36,052 nucleotides of DNA from Nitrospirae bacterium GWC2_57_13 (GCA_001805055.1 MHDZ01000042.1:1-36052), one strand, 5' to 3'; positions 9,517 to 19,638 are shown, numbered from the stretch's first letter. Notes: generated by a model not told the origin, from the sequence alone. Translations and numbers: made by a program.

Positions 9517-9829
9517 AAGTACTGAAAAGTGCGGCTGTCGTTTGCTCAAAGACAGTACAATAATTGAGGGGTAAATGCAAGAATATTGAGATTGATCGGA
9601 TAATCGAGAGCCCAACAGCCATTCAAGTAGAGCGAGATCTCCTGGTTTGGACAAAGCATGGCCAAGAAGAGGTAATTCAATTCAAAAGGCGTAACTCCAG
9701 AGACTCCCTGCGGCAAGCAACTGCGGATTTCCCCGTGCCGGTCAATAATAATCGCCGAAACGCCGGTGGTGGTGAGCCATTAATCCGGGATCCCTTTTCG
9801 ACCACTGCTTTCGGTTTCACCTGTTGTAT

Positions 9830-11005
9830 CTACGTGAGCGCCGATAACGCAGACTCCACCCAGCCGAAGCCAATCCTTTCTTGTTCAAGACGCAGATTCT
9901 TGCGTATTCGGTTGTCTCGCAAATCATCATAGAGCGCTCTTTCTTCCGGATTCAGCCTAGGCAAGTCGCGTAACGTCTGTTTCTCTTCCTCACCCCATAG
10001 CGTCTCAAATGCCAGCAAAGTGTTGCGGTCCATCAAAAAAGACTCAACGTGGTTAAAGTGACTGCGTAACTGATCAAGAATTGCGAAGCCGTGGGTGTCA
10101 ATATCGCCCCAGTAAAATATGCGGCAGCGCGAAAGCCATTCGGCTTTACTCAACATCTCGAAACCATATCCCCCACCGAAGATAACCAAGCTGTCCTTGA
10201 CCTGCGGAAAGGCCAAGAAGTTGATCTCGTTCTCAGTGATGAAAGCACTCGCGACATTGGGATCAAGTCGTGCAAAGTTTTCAGCATCAAGAGTGATGTC
10301 CTGTACAGGGGTGCCTGGCAATAGTGTATGCTCGGGATCGAGACCGCGGAAGCGGATGCGCACCGGTTTATCACAAAATCCATAACGCTTTGCGAATTGG
10401 CTTGTACCGGAAGCTGACGGTTCAATTACGGCTGGGGGCAAGACGATATCCAGCAACTCTGCGAGCACGCCGCGATGGGCCTCAATGAACTTGCTGTGCA
10501 CCCCTGGGATGTCTACTTGTCTTAGGTAAACGCCTGGGCGTGAATGGACCTGCAGCCAAGCGACGATTTCCAGCAACCGACTCCACTCGTTGGAAAGTTC
10601 CAACGCGAGCATTGGCCGTTTAGCCAGCCAACCCAGCAATCGCGGCTGGCGCTTGCGTGTCACGTCGATCAACGCAGCAAAACGGGCGACATCTCGTTGC
10701 TTACCGATGAGCGCCAGCGCATCGTCGACGGTATCGATCCATATCTCCTGGGGTACGGCGTTTGCGCCGAACACCCGGTGCTTGAACTCCCGCATCTCCA
10801 CCCGGCAGTGATGCATCACCCGAAGCTCGCTGATCCAGGTGCGCACCTCTTCAAAACGGTCTGCCATTTCTGCTGACGTAGGGCCTTTGAGCGCCAAACG
10901 CTTTGGGAACAGCGACGCTTCCGTGACAAGACTGGCCAGCAGTTCCCCCCGGTCCCATAACTTTTGCATCTGGGCGCGAAGGTCAACAGGTCTCGTCCAC
11001 GTCAT
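9830..11005 (-). CDS. jetD: Wadjet anti-plasmid system nuclease subunit JetD (DUF3322/DUF2220, toprim-like)
   Basis: Toprim-like signature [13 protein letters not shown]...[14 protein letters not shown]...[23 protein letters not shown]. Overlaps jetC by 4 bp. Confidence 0.92.
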   Translation of the reverse strand: MTWTRPVDLRAQMQKLWDRGELLASLVTEASLFPKRLALKGPTSAEMADRFEEVRTWISELRVMHHCRVEMREFKHRVFGANAVPQEIWIDTVDDALALIGKQRDVARFAALIDVTRKRQPRLLGWLAKRPMLALELSNEWSRLLEIVAWLQVHSRPGVYLRQVDIPGVHSKFIEAHRGVLAELLDIVLPPAVIEPSASGTSQFAKRYGFCDKPVRIRFRGLDPEHTLLPGTPVQDITLDAENFARLDPNVASAFITENEINFLAFPQVKDSLVIFGGGYGFEMLSKAEWLSRCRIFYWGDIDTHGFAILDQLRSHFNHVESFLMDRNTLLAFETLWGEEEKQTLRDLPRLNPEERALYDDLRDNRIRKNLRLEQERIGFGWVESALSALT

Positions 11006-14000
11006 CCGGCTAACCTCGCCTTTTCCGCGCGGTATTCCTCAATAGAGAGATTACGCAGCTTAGACGCTCGACCTTCCTCATTCTGAACAAACCCCACGCT
11101 ACAGACGAAGGGTTCGATAATGTGAATTTTTTGCAGAGGCGTAACAATCAGAATCTGCAAGTTGAGTTGGGCGAACAGTCGCAAGCCGTACTGTGCGGAT
11201 TCATCTGATCCACGCCCGAAGGCCTCGTCAATGACCACGAAACGGAAGGATCGGGACCGTACCGCTCCCCATTCAAGACCGAACTGATAGGCCAGGCTCG
11301 CCGCCAGAATAGTATAGGCCAGTTTTTCTTTTTGACCTCCCGACTTGCCGCCCGAATCGGAATAGTGGTCGTATTCGCTGTTGTCCTCGCGCCAGCGCTC
11401 ACTGGCGGCAAACACAAACCAGTTGCGCACATCGGTGACTTTGGCGGCCCAGCGACGATCTAACTCGGATAGTCCCTCTCGTCCGCGAAAGCGTTCAATG
11501 ATTTGTTTGACCTGCACGAACTTGGCTTCGGAATATTGGGCATCGTCGGAGCCGGTCAGCGCCCCTTCGGTACAGGCGCGCAGGTTGGCCTGGAAATCGC
11601 GGATTTCGGCATCTGGAGTCGGCTGAGCTTCCAGCACGATATAGCGGCCCGCGTTGTAGTCGATCTGAGTGAGCGACTCGTTGATGCGCGCGATACGCTC
11701 CTTGATCGTTTCCCGCTCACGAGCCAACTGCGACTGGAAATTCGCCACCTCGCGGATGGTGTTCTCGTTCAGCAGTTGCTTGAAGCGCGCTTCGAAGCGC
11801 GGAAGATCATCGGTCTGAAGAGAGTCAAGCATGCTTCGGTATTCGAAAGCAGCGTCAATGCTTGCATCTGCCTCTGAAGTTTCAAGTTTGAATTCCTCTT
11901 TGTAGGAGGTCATCGCCTTGACGATCCGCTCCCCCAAATTGCTGAGCTTCCTGCTTTCGTTGTCGATTTGCTTTTGCAGCCAGTCGCGCATTTCGCGCTC
12001 GCGGTTATCGCAGGATTCGACAGTGATCAGATGCTCGCCCAACGCCTCGCTGCGCACGGTGTCGAGTCGCTCGAAGTACGCGGAGTGGGCAGCAGTGGAC
12101 GGTTCATCCAGTACCGCCTGCGTTTGAGCGCGCAAGGCTTCGGCATCAGTCTTTTTCTGCTCGGTTTTGGAGCGCTTGTCCTTCTGTTCTTCCAGCTGGG
12201 TTTCCGTGCCTTTCAATGCTGTAACGACCTCATTCAGCCGTTCGGTCAATTGCTTCAGCACATCGGAGGCGGATTCCAGCTTTTGCTTTTCGTCCGTAAG
12301 CCGGGCCACCTCCTGGGCAAGGGACTGCCAGTCGAGTTCATGGAAATCGGCATACTCGTCGAGTTTCGACAACGCCGTGAGACGCTCCTTAAGTGCGTTC
12401 TGTTCGGCCTGGATCTTGCCGATGAGGCTGCCCAACTCGCCCAGATTCGCCTCCATTTTTTTTATTTTGGCTTCGAGCGCGGCGATCTTTGCCCTGTTGG
12501 TCCAGCCCAGTACGTAGCGGCTACGGTCATCCAGCCGGTGGCGGTCGTCTTTCTCGTGACGCTCGCCGGGCGCTTTAATCTGGCCCGCACGGGTGATGGC
12601 GCGGATCTCACGGCGAAACTGTTCCTGCGTCACGCAGCAGGCCACATTGAAACGAAGGGCTAGCTCGCGTTCCAGCCAATCGTAGAAAGGAGAGTCTGGT
12701 TTGACGGCCAGTTTGCGCGCCAGGGAATCCTTGTGCAGGCTGGGCAGCTCCTCACGAGAACTCTGTCGTATCCGGAAATAGACCAGGCGCCCCCTGAGGT
12801 GAGTTTTATCGACCCAATCCGCCACCTCCGCGTAATGTTCATCAGGCACCAGAAGAGACAAACCGAAGTTACGCAAGAGCCGTTCGGCGGCCCCTTCCCA
12901 CTCCTGCTCATCGTCGCGCACTTGCAGCAATTCGCCCGCAAAGAGCATATCCGCCTCAGGCATACCGAGTGCTTTGCATAAGGCGGTCCGCATGGCCACC
13001 TGTTCAGCAGGGATGTTGCTGCGCCGAGCTTTCAGACTATTGATTTCAGCAATCAGGTCATCGTACTTTTGCTTGCCCTGCCTGAAGCCATACTCCTGCT
13101 CCTTTTCCTGGTTCTGAAGCTCTGTCTCGGCATCCTGTGCCGCACCGGTCAAGGCCGAAAAGCGCCGCCGCTGCCCAACAAAACCAAGCTCATCTACAGA
13201 TGGACCTTCACCGCAAGCCCGCGCCAGTTCGGCGTACCGCATTGCTTTACGCTCACGCGCCTGGCGCTCCAAGTCCTTCTGGCGGATTTCGGCAGCCAGC
13301 CGCTCCAAACGGTCGCCGCCGTTGTCCGCAATACTTTGCTTGAGCCCGCTCTCGCTGACCCGCTGCGCATCACGGAGTTCCTCGATGCGCTTGACCTTGG
13401 TGTCTTGCCGCCCCCATTCATCCGCAAGGCTGGCGATACGTTTATCCAAAAGCCCGCGTTTCAGACCCGCAAAGTAGGGTCTGAGTGCCTCGCGGCAGGC
13501 GCGAAGCGCATCTACTTGCGAGACAAGCATTGAGTGGCGCTCACAGTCGGTAACCAGCGGCGAGAGCAGTTCCACTTGACGCTTAGCCTTCAGTACGGCC
13601 TCGTGCGCTCGGTTCAGGTCATCGAAGTGGCCGATCAAGGCCGTGATGCGCGGTGCTACATCAAAAGGTTCGAGCATATGGCTGCGGACGAAATCGGTCA
13701 GGTTCCCCACCGATTTCATCGACACCGTTTGATGAAACAGCTCCAGCGCCTGTTCGTTCTCGATACCGAAGCGACGACGGAACCAGGCGCCGTAGGGCGG
13801 GAAACTGTCAAACACCTCTGCGCCCAGTCCACGCACTTTCTTTCGCAGTGCAACGATATCCGTGCCAAAGTGGGCGAAGTCTGTCGCAATCGACAGGGCA
13901 CGTTCCGCGCAGACAAAAAAACGCGCGGGTTGCCCTTGGCGCTCTGTCATCCAGAAGACCTGAGCCAGCGTCACCGTCTGGACGTAGCCCGCGTTATGAA

Positions 14001-14376
14001 AAACTCCAAGGATCACTGAGTAGTTATTGTGATCGCGCAGCGCCACGGGTTTGGCGGCGCCGCTCGCCTCATTGCGCTCGGACTTGTAATGCCCGAGCAC
14101 GTAGGATCGCAGCGTACGCTCTTTGTTGTCGGCCCCGGCGGCCTTGTTGTAGGCAATGCGGTGCGCCGGCACCAGCAGCGTCGTGACCGCATCCACCAGC
14201 GTCGACTTGCCCGATCCGATATCTCCTGTGAGCAACGCATTCTTACCGTCAGGATTCAGCGCCCACACGCGGCCATCGAAGGTGCCCCAGTTGAAAATTT
14301 CCAGGCGGTGCAAGCGAAAGCCCGAGAGCGCATCGTCGGCCGCAAAATCCAATCCCATGGTTTGCGCGTCATTCAT
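11002..14376 (-). CDS. jetC: Wadjet SMC/MukB-like ATPase subunit JetC
   Basis: Walker [17 protein letters not shown], long coiled coils, ABC signature [27 protein letters not shown], Walker [26 protein letters not shown]. Start refined to [35 protein letters not shown]. Confidence 0.93.
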   Translation of the reverse strand: MNDAQTMGLDFAADDALSGFRLHRLEIFNWGTFDGRVWALNPDGKNALLTGDIGSGKSTLVDAVTTLLVPAHRIAYNKAAGADNKERTLRSYVLGHYKSERNEASGAAKPVALRDHNNYSVILGVFHNAGYVQTVTLAQVFWMTERQGQPARFFVCAERALSIATDFAHFGTDIVALRKKVRGLGAEVFDSFPPYGAWFRRRFGIENEQALELFHQTVSMKSVGNLTDFVRSHMLEPFDVAPRITALIGHFDDLNRAHEAVLKAKRQVELLSPLVTDCERHSMLVSQVDALRACREALRPYFAGLKRGLLDKRIASLADEWGRQDTKVKRIEELRDAQRVSESGLKQSIADNGGDRLERLAAEIRQKDLERQARERKAMRYAELARACGEGPSVDELGFVGQRRRFSALTGAAQDAETELQNQEKEQEYGFRQGKQKYDDLIAEINSLKARRSNIPAEQVAMRTALCKALGMPEADMLFAGELLQVRDDEQEWEGAAERLLRNFGLSLLVPDEHYAEVADWVDKTHLRGRLVYFRIRQSSREELPSLHKDSLARKLAVKPDSPFYDWLERELALRFNVACCVTQEQFRREIRAITRAGQIKAPGERHEKDDRHRLDDRSRYVLGWTNRAKIAALEAKIKKMEANLGELGSLIGKIQAEQNALKERLTALSKLDEYADFHELDWQSLAQEVARLTDEKQKLESASDVLKQLTERLNEVVTALKGTETQLEEQKDKRSKTEQKKTDAEALRAQTQAVLDEPSTAAHSAYFERLDTVRSEALGEHLITVESCDNREREMRDWLQKQIDNESRKLSNLGERIVKAMTSYKEEFKLETSEADASIDAAFEYRSMLDSLQTDDLPRFEARFKQLLNENTIREVANFQSQLARERETIKERIARINESLTQIDYNAGRYIVLEAQPTPDAEIRDFQANLRACTEGALTGSDDAQYSEAKFVQVKQIIERFRGREGLSELDRRWAAKVTDVRNWFVFAASERWREDNSEYDHYSDSGGKSGGQKEKLAYTILAASLAYQFGLEWGAVRSRSFRFVVIDEAFGRGSDESAQYGLRLFAQLNLQILIVTPLQKIHIIEPFVCSVGFVQNEEGRASKLRNLSIEEYRAEKARLAG

Positions 14377-15010
14377 TGACAGCCTCTCCGGAGGTCGCGC
14401 CGAGTTGTGCCTGATACGCCGCCAGCCGCGAATCGAAATCAGCCAGCCATTGCGCGTCCACAAAAGCTTTGAGGATGCGTCGCACCTCGAACATTGCCGA
14501 TTGCCCCGCGCTCGGTTTAAGCCTGCGCAGGAATCCCAATTCAACGATTTTGTTAACATGCGTTTCAATCTGGTCGATCAACCTGGCTTCATTGCTGCTT
14601 TCGGGCAGGAACACCCGGACCAACTCGATGAGATCATCACGGGAAAGAACAAGGCGCGTGTCGCCGCCGCTCGCGTCGAACTCGGCCAGCTTTTTGCGCA
14701 GCAGCGCCAGCAGCAAGCTCACCGGAAACGACAGCGGACGCCTCGCCACCAAGCGCGGCAGCTTTGGGGCTGCGTCATCTTCGCTTTCCTGGCGCGAGCG
14801 CAAGAAGGCATAGCCCTCGGCCTCGTCAAACACCAGTTCCAGGCCAAGGATCGCCACATAGTCGCGTACACGGGCTTGCAGCTTGAGCAAGGCACTCCAA
14901 AGGTCGGCGTCAGCTTCCTGATAGATCACTCCTTTGAGTAAAATAATAACCAAAGCCGATAAATCTTTCGTTGCTAAGGCGTTTTCGAGTTCTTGTTCCG
15001 CCATTCTCAC
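14369..15010 (-). CDS. jetB: Wadjet subunit JetB (DUF4194)
   Basis: DUF4194-like ([47 protein letters not shown]). GTG start overlaps the jetA stop (GTGA) and the gene overlaps jetC. Confidence 0.9.
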   Translation of the reverse strand: MRMAEQELENALATKDLSALVIILLKGVIYQEADADLWSALLKLQARVRDYVAILGLELVFDEAEGYAFLRSRQESEDDAAPKLPRLVARRPLSFPVSLLLALLRKKLAEFDASGGDTRLVLSRDDLIELVRVFLPESSNEARLIDQIETHVNKIVELGFLRRLKPSAGQSAMFEVRRILKAFVDAQWLADFDSRLAAYQAQLGATSGEAVNE

Positions 15011-16461
15011 CTCACAAAGATCACGCGCGGCAAACGCGCCTGTTTCGCAGATTCCTGGCCAACCGGCCCTTCACGGCACCAGACGATTGTCTCTGTCACC
15101 TCTTCATCCACCACACTCTTGAAGACGTCACTCGCAAGCTGCAAATACGCCACCAGTTCCGCCAGTCCCTGCCGTAGCGGCTGCATCTCGCACAGTTCAC
15201 GCAGGGTAATTTGCGAACGATCCTGCAGGGCGTGGCGAATATGCCTGGCCAATTGTGTTTTGTCGATCACCACCTGAGCGTACAGCGCTGCAGCATCCAC
15301 TTCGGCGTCGCCTGACTCCAGCTCGATATCGGCAATCACTGGCTTGATGGCTGGGGTGTAGAGCGGCCGTTCCATCGGCAAATCGATGTCCGCGGCGGTG
15401 TCCGCACTGTTCATCACCTCACCCGGTGGCAGTGACTCTCGCAGTGCCAGGGCCTTTGCCTCGATGCCGTGCAGGATATCCATGATGCGGCGGTTCTCCA
15501 GCCAGGCCTGGTCGTCCAGAAAGCGCCGCAACTGCTGCGAGAGCTGGGCTACCGTGCGTTGAGTGTGCTCGCCGGCCTCCAACCAATCGTAATGCACGCG
15601 GCGGGTCCGGGCTTCGGGCTTGAGCTCGACGACCGGAGGCAGGGTCAAGACGCGCTCAAGCAGCGCCGACAGTTCTTCCTGCCGGCTGCCGGACATCAGA
15701 AAATCCCAAAATGCGCGAAAGCTCTGCCCCTGCTCCGAATCGGCAATCGCATCGCGTTCGCCCATGATTTCTTGCAGCAGCGCGCCTTTTGAACCCTCCC
15801 ACAGCGCGATGCGCTCCCGTACGCGCCGATCCAGCCTGCGAAAGTTATTCTCCACCTCGCGAAAATCGGTGAGCAGTTCGCGCGATAGATGTATAAACTG
15901 TTGAAATCGGTCTTTCAGCGCTGTGTCGTCCAACAGCGGAATGTCACCTGACAAAACGCGGGCGATTTCGACGTCAATCTCATCGCGCCGCTTATGCAAT
16001 TCCGCTATGCGTGCTTGCGGGTCAGTTTCACTGCCCGCGCTCATCTGCTTGAGCAGCTCGAATAACGTGAGCAGACGCGATTCGGTCCCCACGAAGCTGC
16101 GCTCGGTTAGCGTCTCCAACCAAACAATCGCCTTCTCCACCGCCGGGGTCAGGTCGAAATGCGGCTCGTCCGACCCGTGCATGTAGAATTTGCGCAGCCA
16201 ACCCTTCTCAGCATCCGCCCAGTCGTTGAGATAATCGAGCGCAGTCTTTGGGAATACATCCGCTCCCAACCGTTCGCGCAGGACAAACAGCTCATCCTCA
16301 AGAGCTTCAGCTAAACTCGACTGAGCAATCACTCGCACATTGGGGGCGATAAAGACGCGCTGCAGAAAACTCGCAACCAACGGCGCATGATCCGAGCGCA
16401 ATAACCGCCACGCAGGGTGGCTCTGTCGCAACAGGCCGAGGGTGCCGAAGTCGAGGGTCAT
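15007..16461 (-). CDS. jetA: Wadjet subunit JetA (DUF3375)
   Basis: DUF3375-like N-terminus TLGLLRQSHPAWRLLRSDHAPLVASFLQRVF, YLNDWADAEKGWLRKFY; first gene of the jetABCD order. Confidence 0.91.
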   Translation of the reverse strand: MTLDFGTLGLLRQSHPAWRLLRSDHAPLVASFLQRVFIAPNVRVIAQSSLAEALEDELFVLRERLGADVFPKTALDYLNDWADAEKGWLRKFYMHGSDEPHFDLTPAVEKAIVWLETLTERSFVGTESRLLTLFELLKQMSAGSETDPQARIAELHKRRDEIDVEIARVLSGDIPLLDDTALKDRFQQFIHLSRELLTDFREVENNFRRLDRRVRERIALWEGSKGALLQEIMGERDAIADSEQGQSFRAFWDFLMSGSRQEELSALLERVLTLPPVVELKPEARTRRVHYDWLEAGEHTQRTVAQLSQQLRRFLDDQAWLENRRIMDILHGIEAKALALRESLPPGEVMNSADTAADIDLPMERPLYTPAIKPVIADIELESGDAEVDAAALYAQVVIDKTQLARHIRHALQDRSQITLRELCEMQPLRQGLAELVAYLQLASDVFKSVVDEEVTETIVWCREGPVGQESAKQARLPRVIFVR

Positions 16462-16522
16462 ACGATGGGTGCCTTTTACTCTGAAACGATTAGCGGCTTA
16501 TGCTGTCGAGGGGACGGCGGAG

Positions 16523-16537
16523 GGGACGTTGTGTCCC
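16523..16537. repeat. Short GGGAC/GTCCC inverted repeat (REP-like)
   Basis: gggac-gttgt-gtccc preceded by ggggacggcgga. Confidence 0.4.
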
Positions 16538-16555
16538 GGATGAACTTCCCCCCTC

Positions 16556-16801
16556 TTATGGTTCTTTTACCATGTATCCCCGTTTGTGCCCTTCGGTGTC
16601 CGCCCGATGCGCCGCAAGGTCGGCTGCGACGGCGGTCACTGTATCTTTGATTTCACCGATCTCGCCTTGCATGCGGTCCATTTTCTCCGGGAGCATTTGG
16701 TGCCCTTCCGCGACCAGTTGCAGCTTGTGTTGGAACTCCTCGGAGAGAATGCCCGTCTGCGGGCAAAAATCGTTTTTGCTCTCCTCACGACGCCGCTTTA
16801 T
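16556..16801 (-). CDS. Small (81 codon) coiled-coil-like protein in an MNT/HEPN operon; apparent ATA start
   Basis: Reading the minus strand: (I/M)KRRREESKNDFCPQTGILSEEFQHKLQLVAEGHQMLPEKMDRMQGEIGEIKDTVTAVAADLAAHRADTEGHKRGYMVKEP*. Absent from the ORF track because no ATG/GTG/TTG start exists. The ATA codon overlaps the HEPN TAA stop (ATAA), in the position of a canonical ATGA coupling. Confidence 0.55.
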   Translation of the reverse strand: MKRRREESKNDFCPQTGILSEEFQHKLQLVAEGHQMLPEKMDRMQGEIGEIKDTVTAVAADLAAHRADTEGHKRGYMVKEP

Positions 16802-17196
16802 CCGCTCAGTTCCCGGATGACTTTTTCGATTGTCTCTACGAACTTCCGCGCTTCTTCAAGCCAGCCTCGGACTTGCTCTTTTTCAAACCGCACCAGGTCC
16901 GCATAGTCGCCTTTCTGGCGGTTGTCGAACAGTTTGTCGAAGGTCTGCCCTATGTCGATGCTCACAATACCGGTTTTCACGAAGTGCTGGTGAAATAACG
17001 AACGGACGCCGCTATGTTTTGCGGAAGCGAGATCGCGGATCAGGAGAAGCGCGGTAACGCCGTAAAAGCAGGCGTAATAGACGCGGTTCACGAAGGTATT
17101 GATGTGGTTTCGTTCGAGGAGGAGCGCCGCTTCATCGAGCGCTTCGCGGGCGCGCTGCAACCGGTACGCTATAAGCGTGCGCGTCTCGGCGGTCAT
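16798..17196 (-). CDS. HEPN domain protein
   Basis: LQRAREALDEAALLLERNHINTFVNRVYYACFYGVTALLLIRDLASAKHSGVRSLFHQHFVKTG is HEPN-like; 4-bp overlap with the upstream MNT gene. Confidence 0.85.
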   Translation of the reverse strand: MTAETRTLIAYRLQRAREALDEAALLLERNHINTFVNRVYYACFYGVTALLLIRDLASAKHSGVRSLFHQHFVKTGIVSIDIGQTFDKLFDNRQKGDYADLVRFEKEQVRGWLEEARKFVETIEKVIRELSG

Positions 17197-17540
17197 AAGA
17201 CGACGCCCTCGCGCTTGATGTTCCGGTAAAAAGGCATGGCATCGTAAAGCGCCGAGTTCCAGTCATCCCTGTTCGCGAGAATGACGGTCAGCACGGCGCC
17301 GGTCTCGAGCTCAATCGGGTAGATGCTCCGGCGAAACCGGTCTTCCTGTTCGAGGGTCGCCGGTCCGTCCGCGATGACAAGGAGGTCATAATCCGAATCA
17401 GGCGATGCGTCACGCCGCGCGCGGGAGCCGTAGAGGACAAGATCGGCTGCGGGGTCTATCGCCTTAACAGCGTTGTTGCACCGGATAAGAATGGTTCGCT
17501 CTTCTTCTCCGGCCGTGGTATGTTCCATCAGCCGTTTCAT
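17193..17540 (-). CDS. MNT-type nucleotidyltransferase (MntA-like)
   Basis: GSRARRDASPDSDYD = GSX10DXD motif of minimal nucleotidyltransferases. Confidence 0.87.
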   Translation of the reverse strand: MKRLMEHTTAGEEERTILIRCNNAVKAIDPAADLVLYGSRARRDASPDSDYDLLVIADGPATLEQEDRFRRSIYPIELETGAVLTVILANRDDWNSALYDAMPFYRNIKREGVVL

Positions 17541-17676
17541 AATTTGCCTTGATTATTAAACCACGTTTTGAGCTGTTCTGTCAAGCTGTCAGCGGGAGAC
17601 AACACACGTTCCTGTTCTCCGGAAGGCAGGCCCATAATGCACTGCCGTTGTTTGTTGCGGACTGAGGCTGTACTTT

Positions 17677-17997
17677 TCACCGTTTGGGCATTTGAATAAC
17701 GTTTGACCGCTTATTGTCCGACGTTTTTGTTTCCTTCGCCAGCGTCAGGAGACCCGGCGAGACGTTCCAGCGCTCTCCATTGTCTGCAAGGACCGTGACC
17801 GTCTTCTTGTTGTATTTGATCAGCACACCCGCAAGCGCCGGCCGGTCGTCGGGTCTGAAAGACACCCGGTCGCCGACCTTGAACTCCAGCATCTTATGGT
17901 GCGCGCGGGTCTGGCTCAGGAAACGCAGCCGCTCGATGATTCGGCGGTGGAGATCAATCAGTTCGTCCTCGCTCAGCGTAGTTATATCGATTTTCAT
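17677..17997 (-). CDS. Conserved hypothetical protein with KOW/SH3-like domain
   Basis: ELIDLHRRIIERLRFLSQTRAHHKMLEFKVGDRVSFRPDDRPALAGVLIKYNKKTVTVLADNGERWNVSPGLLTL; G-D-x-V beta-barrel-like core. Confidence 0.6.
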   Translation of the reverse strand: MKIDITTLSEDELIDLHRRIIERLRFLSQTRAHHKMLEFKVGDRVSFRPDDRPALAGVLIKYNKKTVTVLADNGERWNVSPGLLTLAKETKTSDNKRSNVIQMPKR

Positions 17998-18251
17998 TAA
18001 CTACCTCCAGAACAGGAGTTTAGGCCGCTGGGGCCTGATGAACCTCTCCGACCAATTCTGACGGATTATAGTACAAGACCTTTTATTTATCAAGGTTTTT
18101 GGGCTTGAAGGTCACAGTGCAGTCGGCTTGGGCATGAGGTAATGCGTGTCCACGCTAGCGGAAGGGTGAGCAGGCTGGAGAGGCGCGGAATGAGGGTCTT
18201 TACAGCAGCGCGGTGCGCGGTGAGTGGAAGGGGCACTGAAACGGAGGCTTT

Positions 18252-18387
18252 TAGCAGGTTGTTATGTAAAGCCGGTTCTGACGAAAACGCACCCTAAAGG
18301 GTGCGACTACCACATGAAAATCAAGACGTTGACGTTGGTAGCCGTCCCGCTCAGCGGGGCTCAATTGTTTTTTTCAACAGCCTGTTA
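18252..18387 (+). mobile_element. MITE-like element, copy 1
   Basis: TAGCAGGTTGTT...CTTTTTTTCAACAGCCTGTTA with near-perfect terminal inverted repeats, an internal cgcaccctaaagggtgcg palindrome and a cgtcccgctcagcgggg hairpin; inverted homologue at 19923-20059. Confidence 0.75.
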
Positions 18388-19638
18388 GAGGATATGCGGG
18401 AACGCCGGACCCGGCCGCGCGAACAGGAACCCCTGGCCGATCGTGATGCCGATCTTTTTCAGGGCCTCAAGTTCCTGCTCCGTCTCGATGCCTTCGGCGA
18501 TCACCATGGACTGCATCTGCGTTGAAAGGCTCAGGATGGCCTTCATCAACTCCTGCTTCAGCAGATTTCTCTCGATCCCTCGGACCAGCGAGATGTCGAG
18601 TTTGATGAACTGGGGCTTCAGCTCCACCACGGTCTCAAGGCTCGAGAAGCCCGCGCCCGTGTCATCCACGGCAATGGCGAAGCCGAGATCAGTGTAATAT
18701 TTCACGGCCTTATTGAAAAGTTCATAGTTCTCGATGGCCTCGCGCTCGGTGATCTCGAAAACAATGTTGAAGGGGTTGACCTGAAGTTCGTCAAGCAGCG
18801 ATTTCAGATAATCGTCCCGGAACTCCGGATCGAGGACCACGGAGGGAAGGCAGTTGATGAACAGCTTATGACCGGAAGGCAATCCTTTCGCGTTCTGGAA
18901 GGCCTTCCTCCGGCACAACCGGTCAAGCTCGAAAAGAAGGTCAGACTCGGCGGCGGCATCGAAGAGAATATAGGGATTTTCGAACTCCGTGCCCTCGGGT
19001 CCCCGGGTCAGCGCCTCGTAGCCGATGATCTCGTTCCGGGAAAAATCGACAATGGGCTGAAAGATCGTCCTGATACTCTCTTTCAGGATGAGTTCCTGCA
19101 GTTTTTCCTTGTACCGCATGACGCGCCTGAACTCATAGAATCCGGCCATGTGGCGCGCGTCTTCGATCAGGTTGTTCAGGAGCCGTTCGTCCCGCACGAG
19201 GGGATTATGAATGACTACGGCGTAGCCTACCGTTATCTTGGGGCTGCCGCGCAGATAGGTGAACGTGACGGGAAATATCCGCTGGTTCAGGTATTCCATG
19301 ACCCGCTCGGCGAGCGATTCGATATCAGAGTGGCAGAAATCCTTCTGGTCCCGCTTGTTGGAAAGGAAGACGGTGAACTCGTCGCTCCCCGCATTGTTCG
19401 AGACGATGATGTCCGTCTGGCGGATGTGCGTTCCCCGCATCTCCACGATGATCCTGTGGATGCGCCGCATGATGTCAAGGTAGATCTTCTTGCCGCACAG
19501 CCCTTCGATCTTGTTGATTCCCGAACAATTGATATAGAGGGCGGAAAGGGAGAGGTTGCGCGCCAGGAGTGCGCCGACCTCGGGGAGGGTCTCCTGGTAG
19601 GAGGGGATTATGTCTTTCAGGATCTCCGTCTCTTCCAT
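18385..19638 (-). CDS. Degenerate GGDEF + EAL domain protein (c-di-GMP phosphodiesterase candidate)
   Basis: GSDEFTVFLSN replaces GGDEF. EAL motifs look intact: YEALTRGPEG, LFINCLPSV, FEITERE, AVDDTGAGFSSLETVVELKPQFIKLD, VIAEGIETEQELEALKKIGITIGQGFLFARP. Start refined to MEETEILK after AAAGGAGC. Confidence 0.88.
   Translation of the reverse strand: MEETEILKDIIPSYQETLPEVGALLARNLSLSALYINCSGINKIEGLCGKKIYLDIMRRIHRIIVEMRGTHIRQTDIIVSNNAGSDEFTVFLSNKRDQKDFCHSDIESLAERVMEYLNQRIFPVTFTYLRGSPKITVGYAVVIHNPLVRDERLLNNLIEDARHMAGFYEFRRVMRYKEKLQELILKESIRTIFQPIVDFSRNEIIGYEALTRGPEGTEFENPYILFDAAAESDLLFELDRLCRRKAFQNAKGLPSGHKLFINCLPSVVLDPEFRDDYLKSLLDELQVNPFNIVFEITEREAIENYELFNKAVKYYTDLGFAIAVDDTGAGFSSLETVVELKPQFIKLDISLVRGIERNLLKQELMKAILSLSTQMQSMVIAEGIETEQELEALKKIGITIGQGFLFARPGPAFPHIL

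Noticed and set aside
9564-9932. 122-aa plus-strand ORF between pepF and jetD
   Set aside because: Runs into the antisense of jetD, no recognisable motif; the region is better explained as a decayed intergenic scar.
14377-14568. N-terminal extension of JetC in the ORF track
   Set aside because: Overlaps jetB in another frame; the conserved SMC head begins after [11 protein letters not shown].
18385-19638. Active diguanylate cyclase
   Set aside because: The GGDEF signature is degenerate (GSDEF with poor context), whereas the EAL residues are complete, so only phosphodiesterase activity is proposed.
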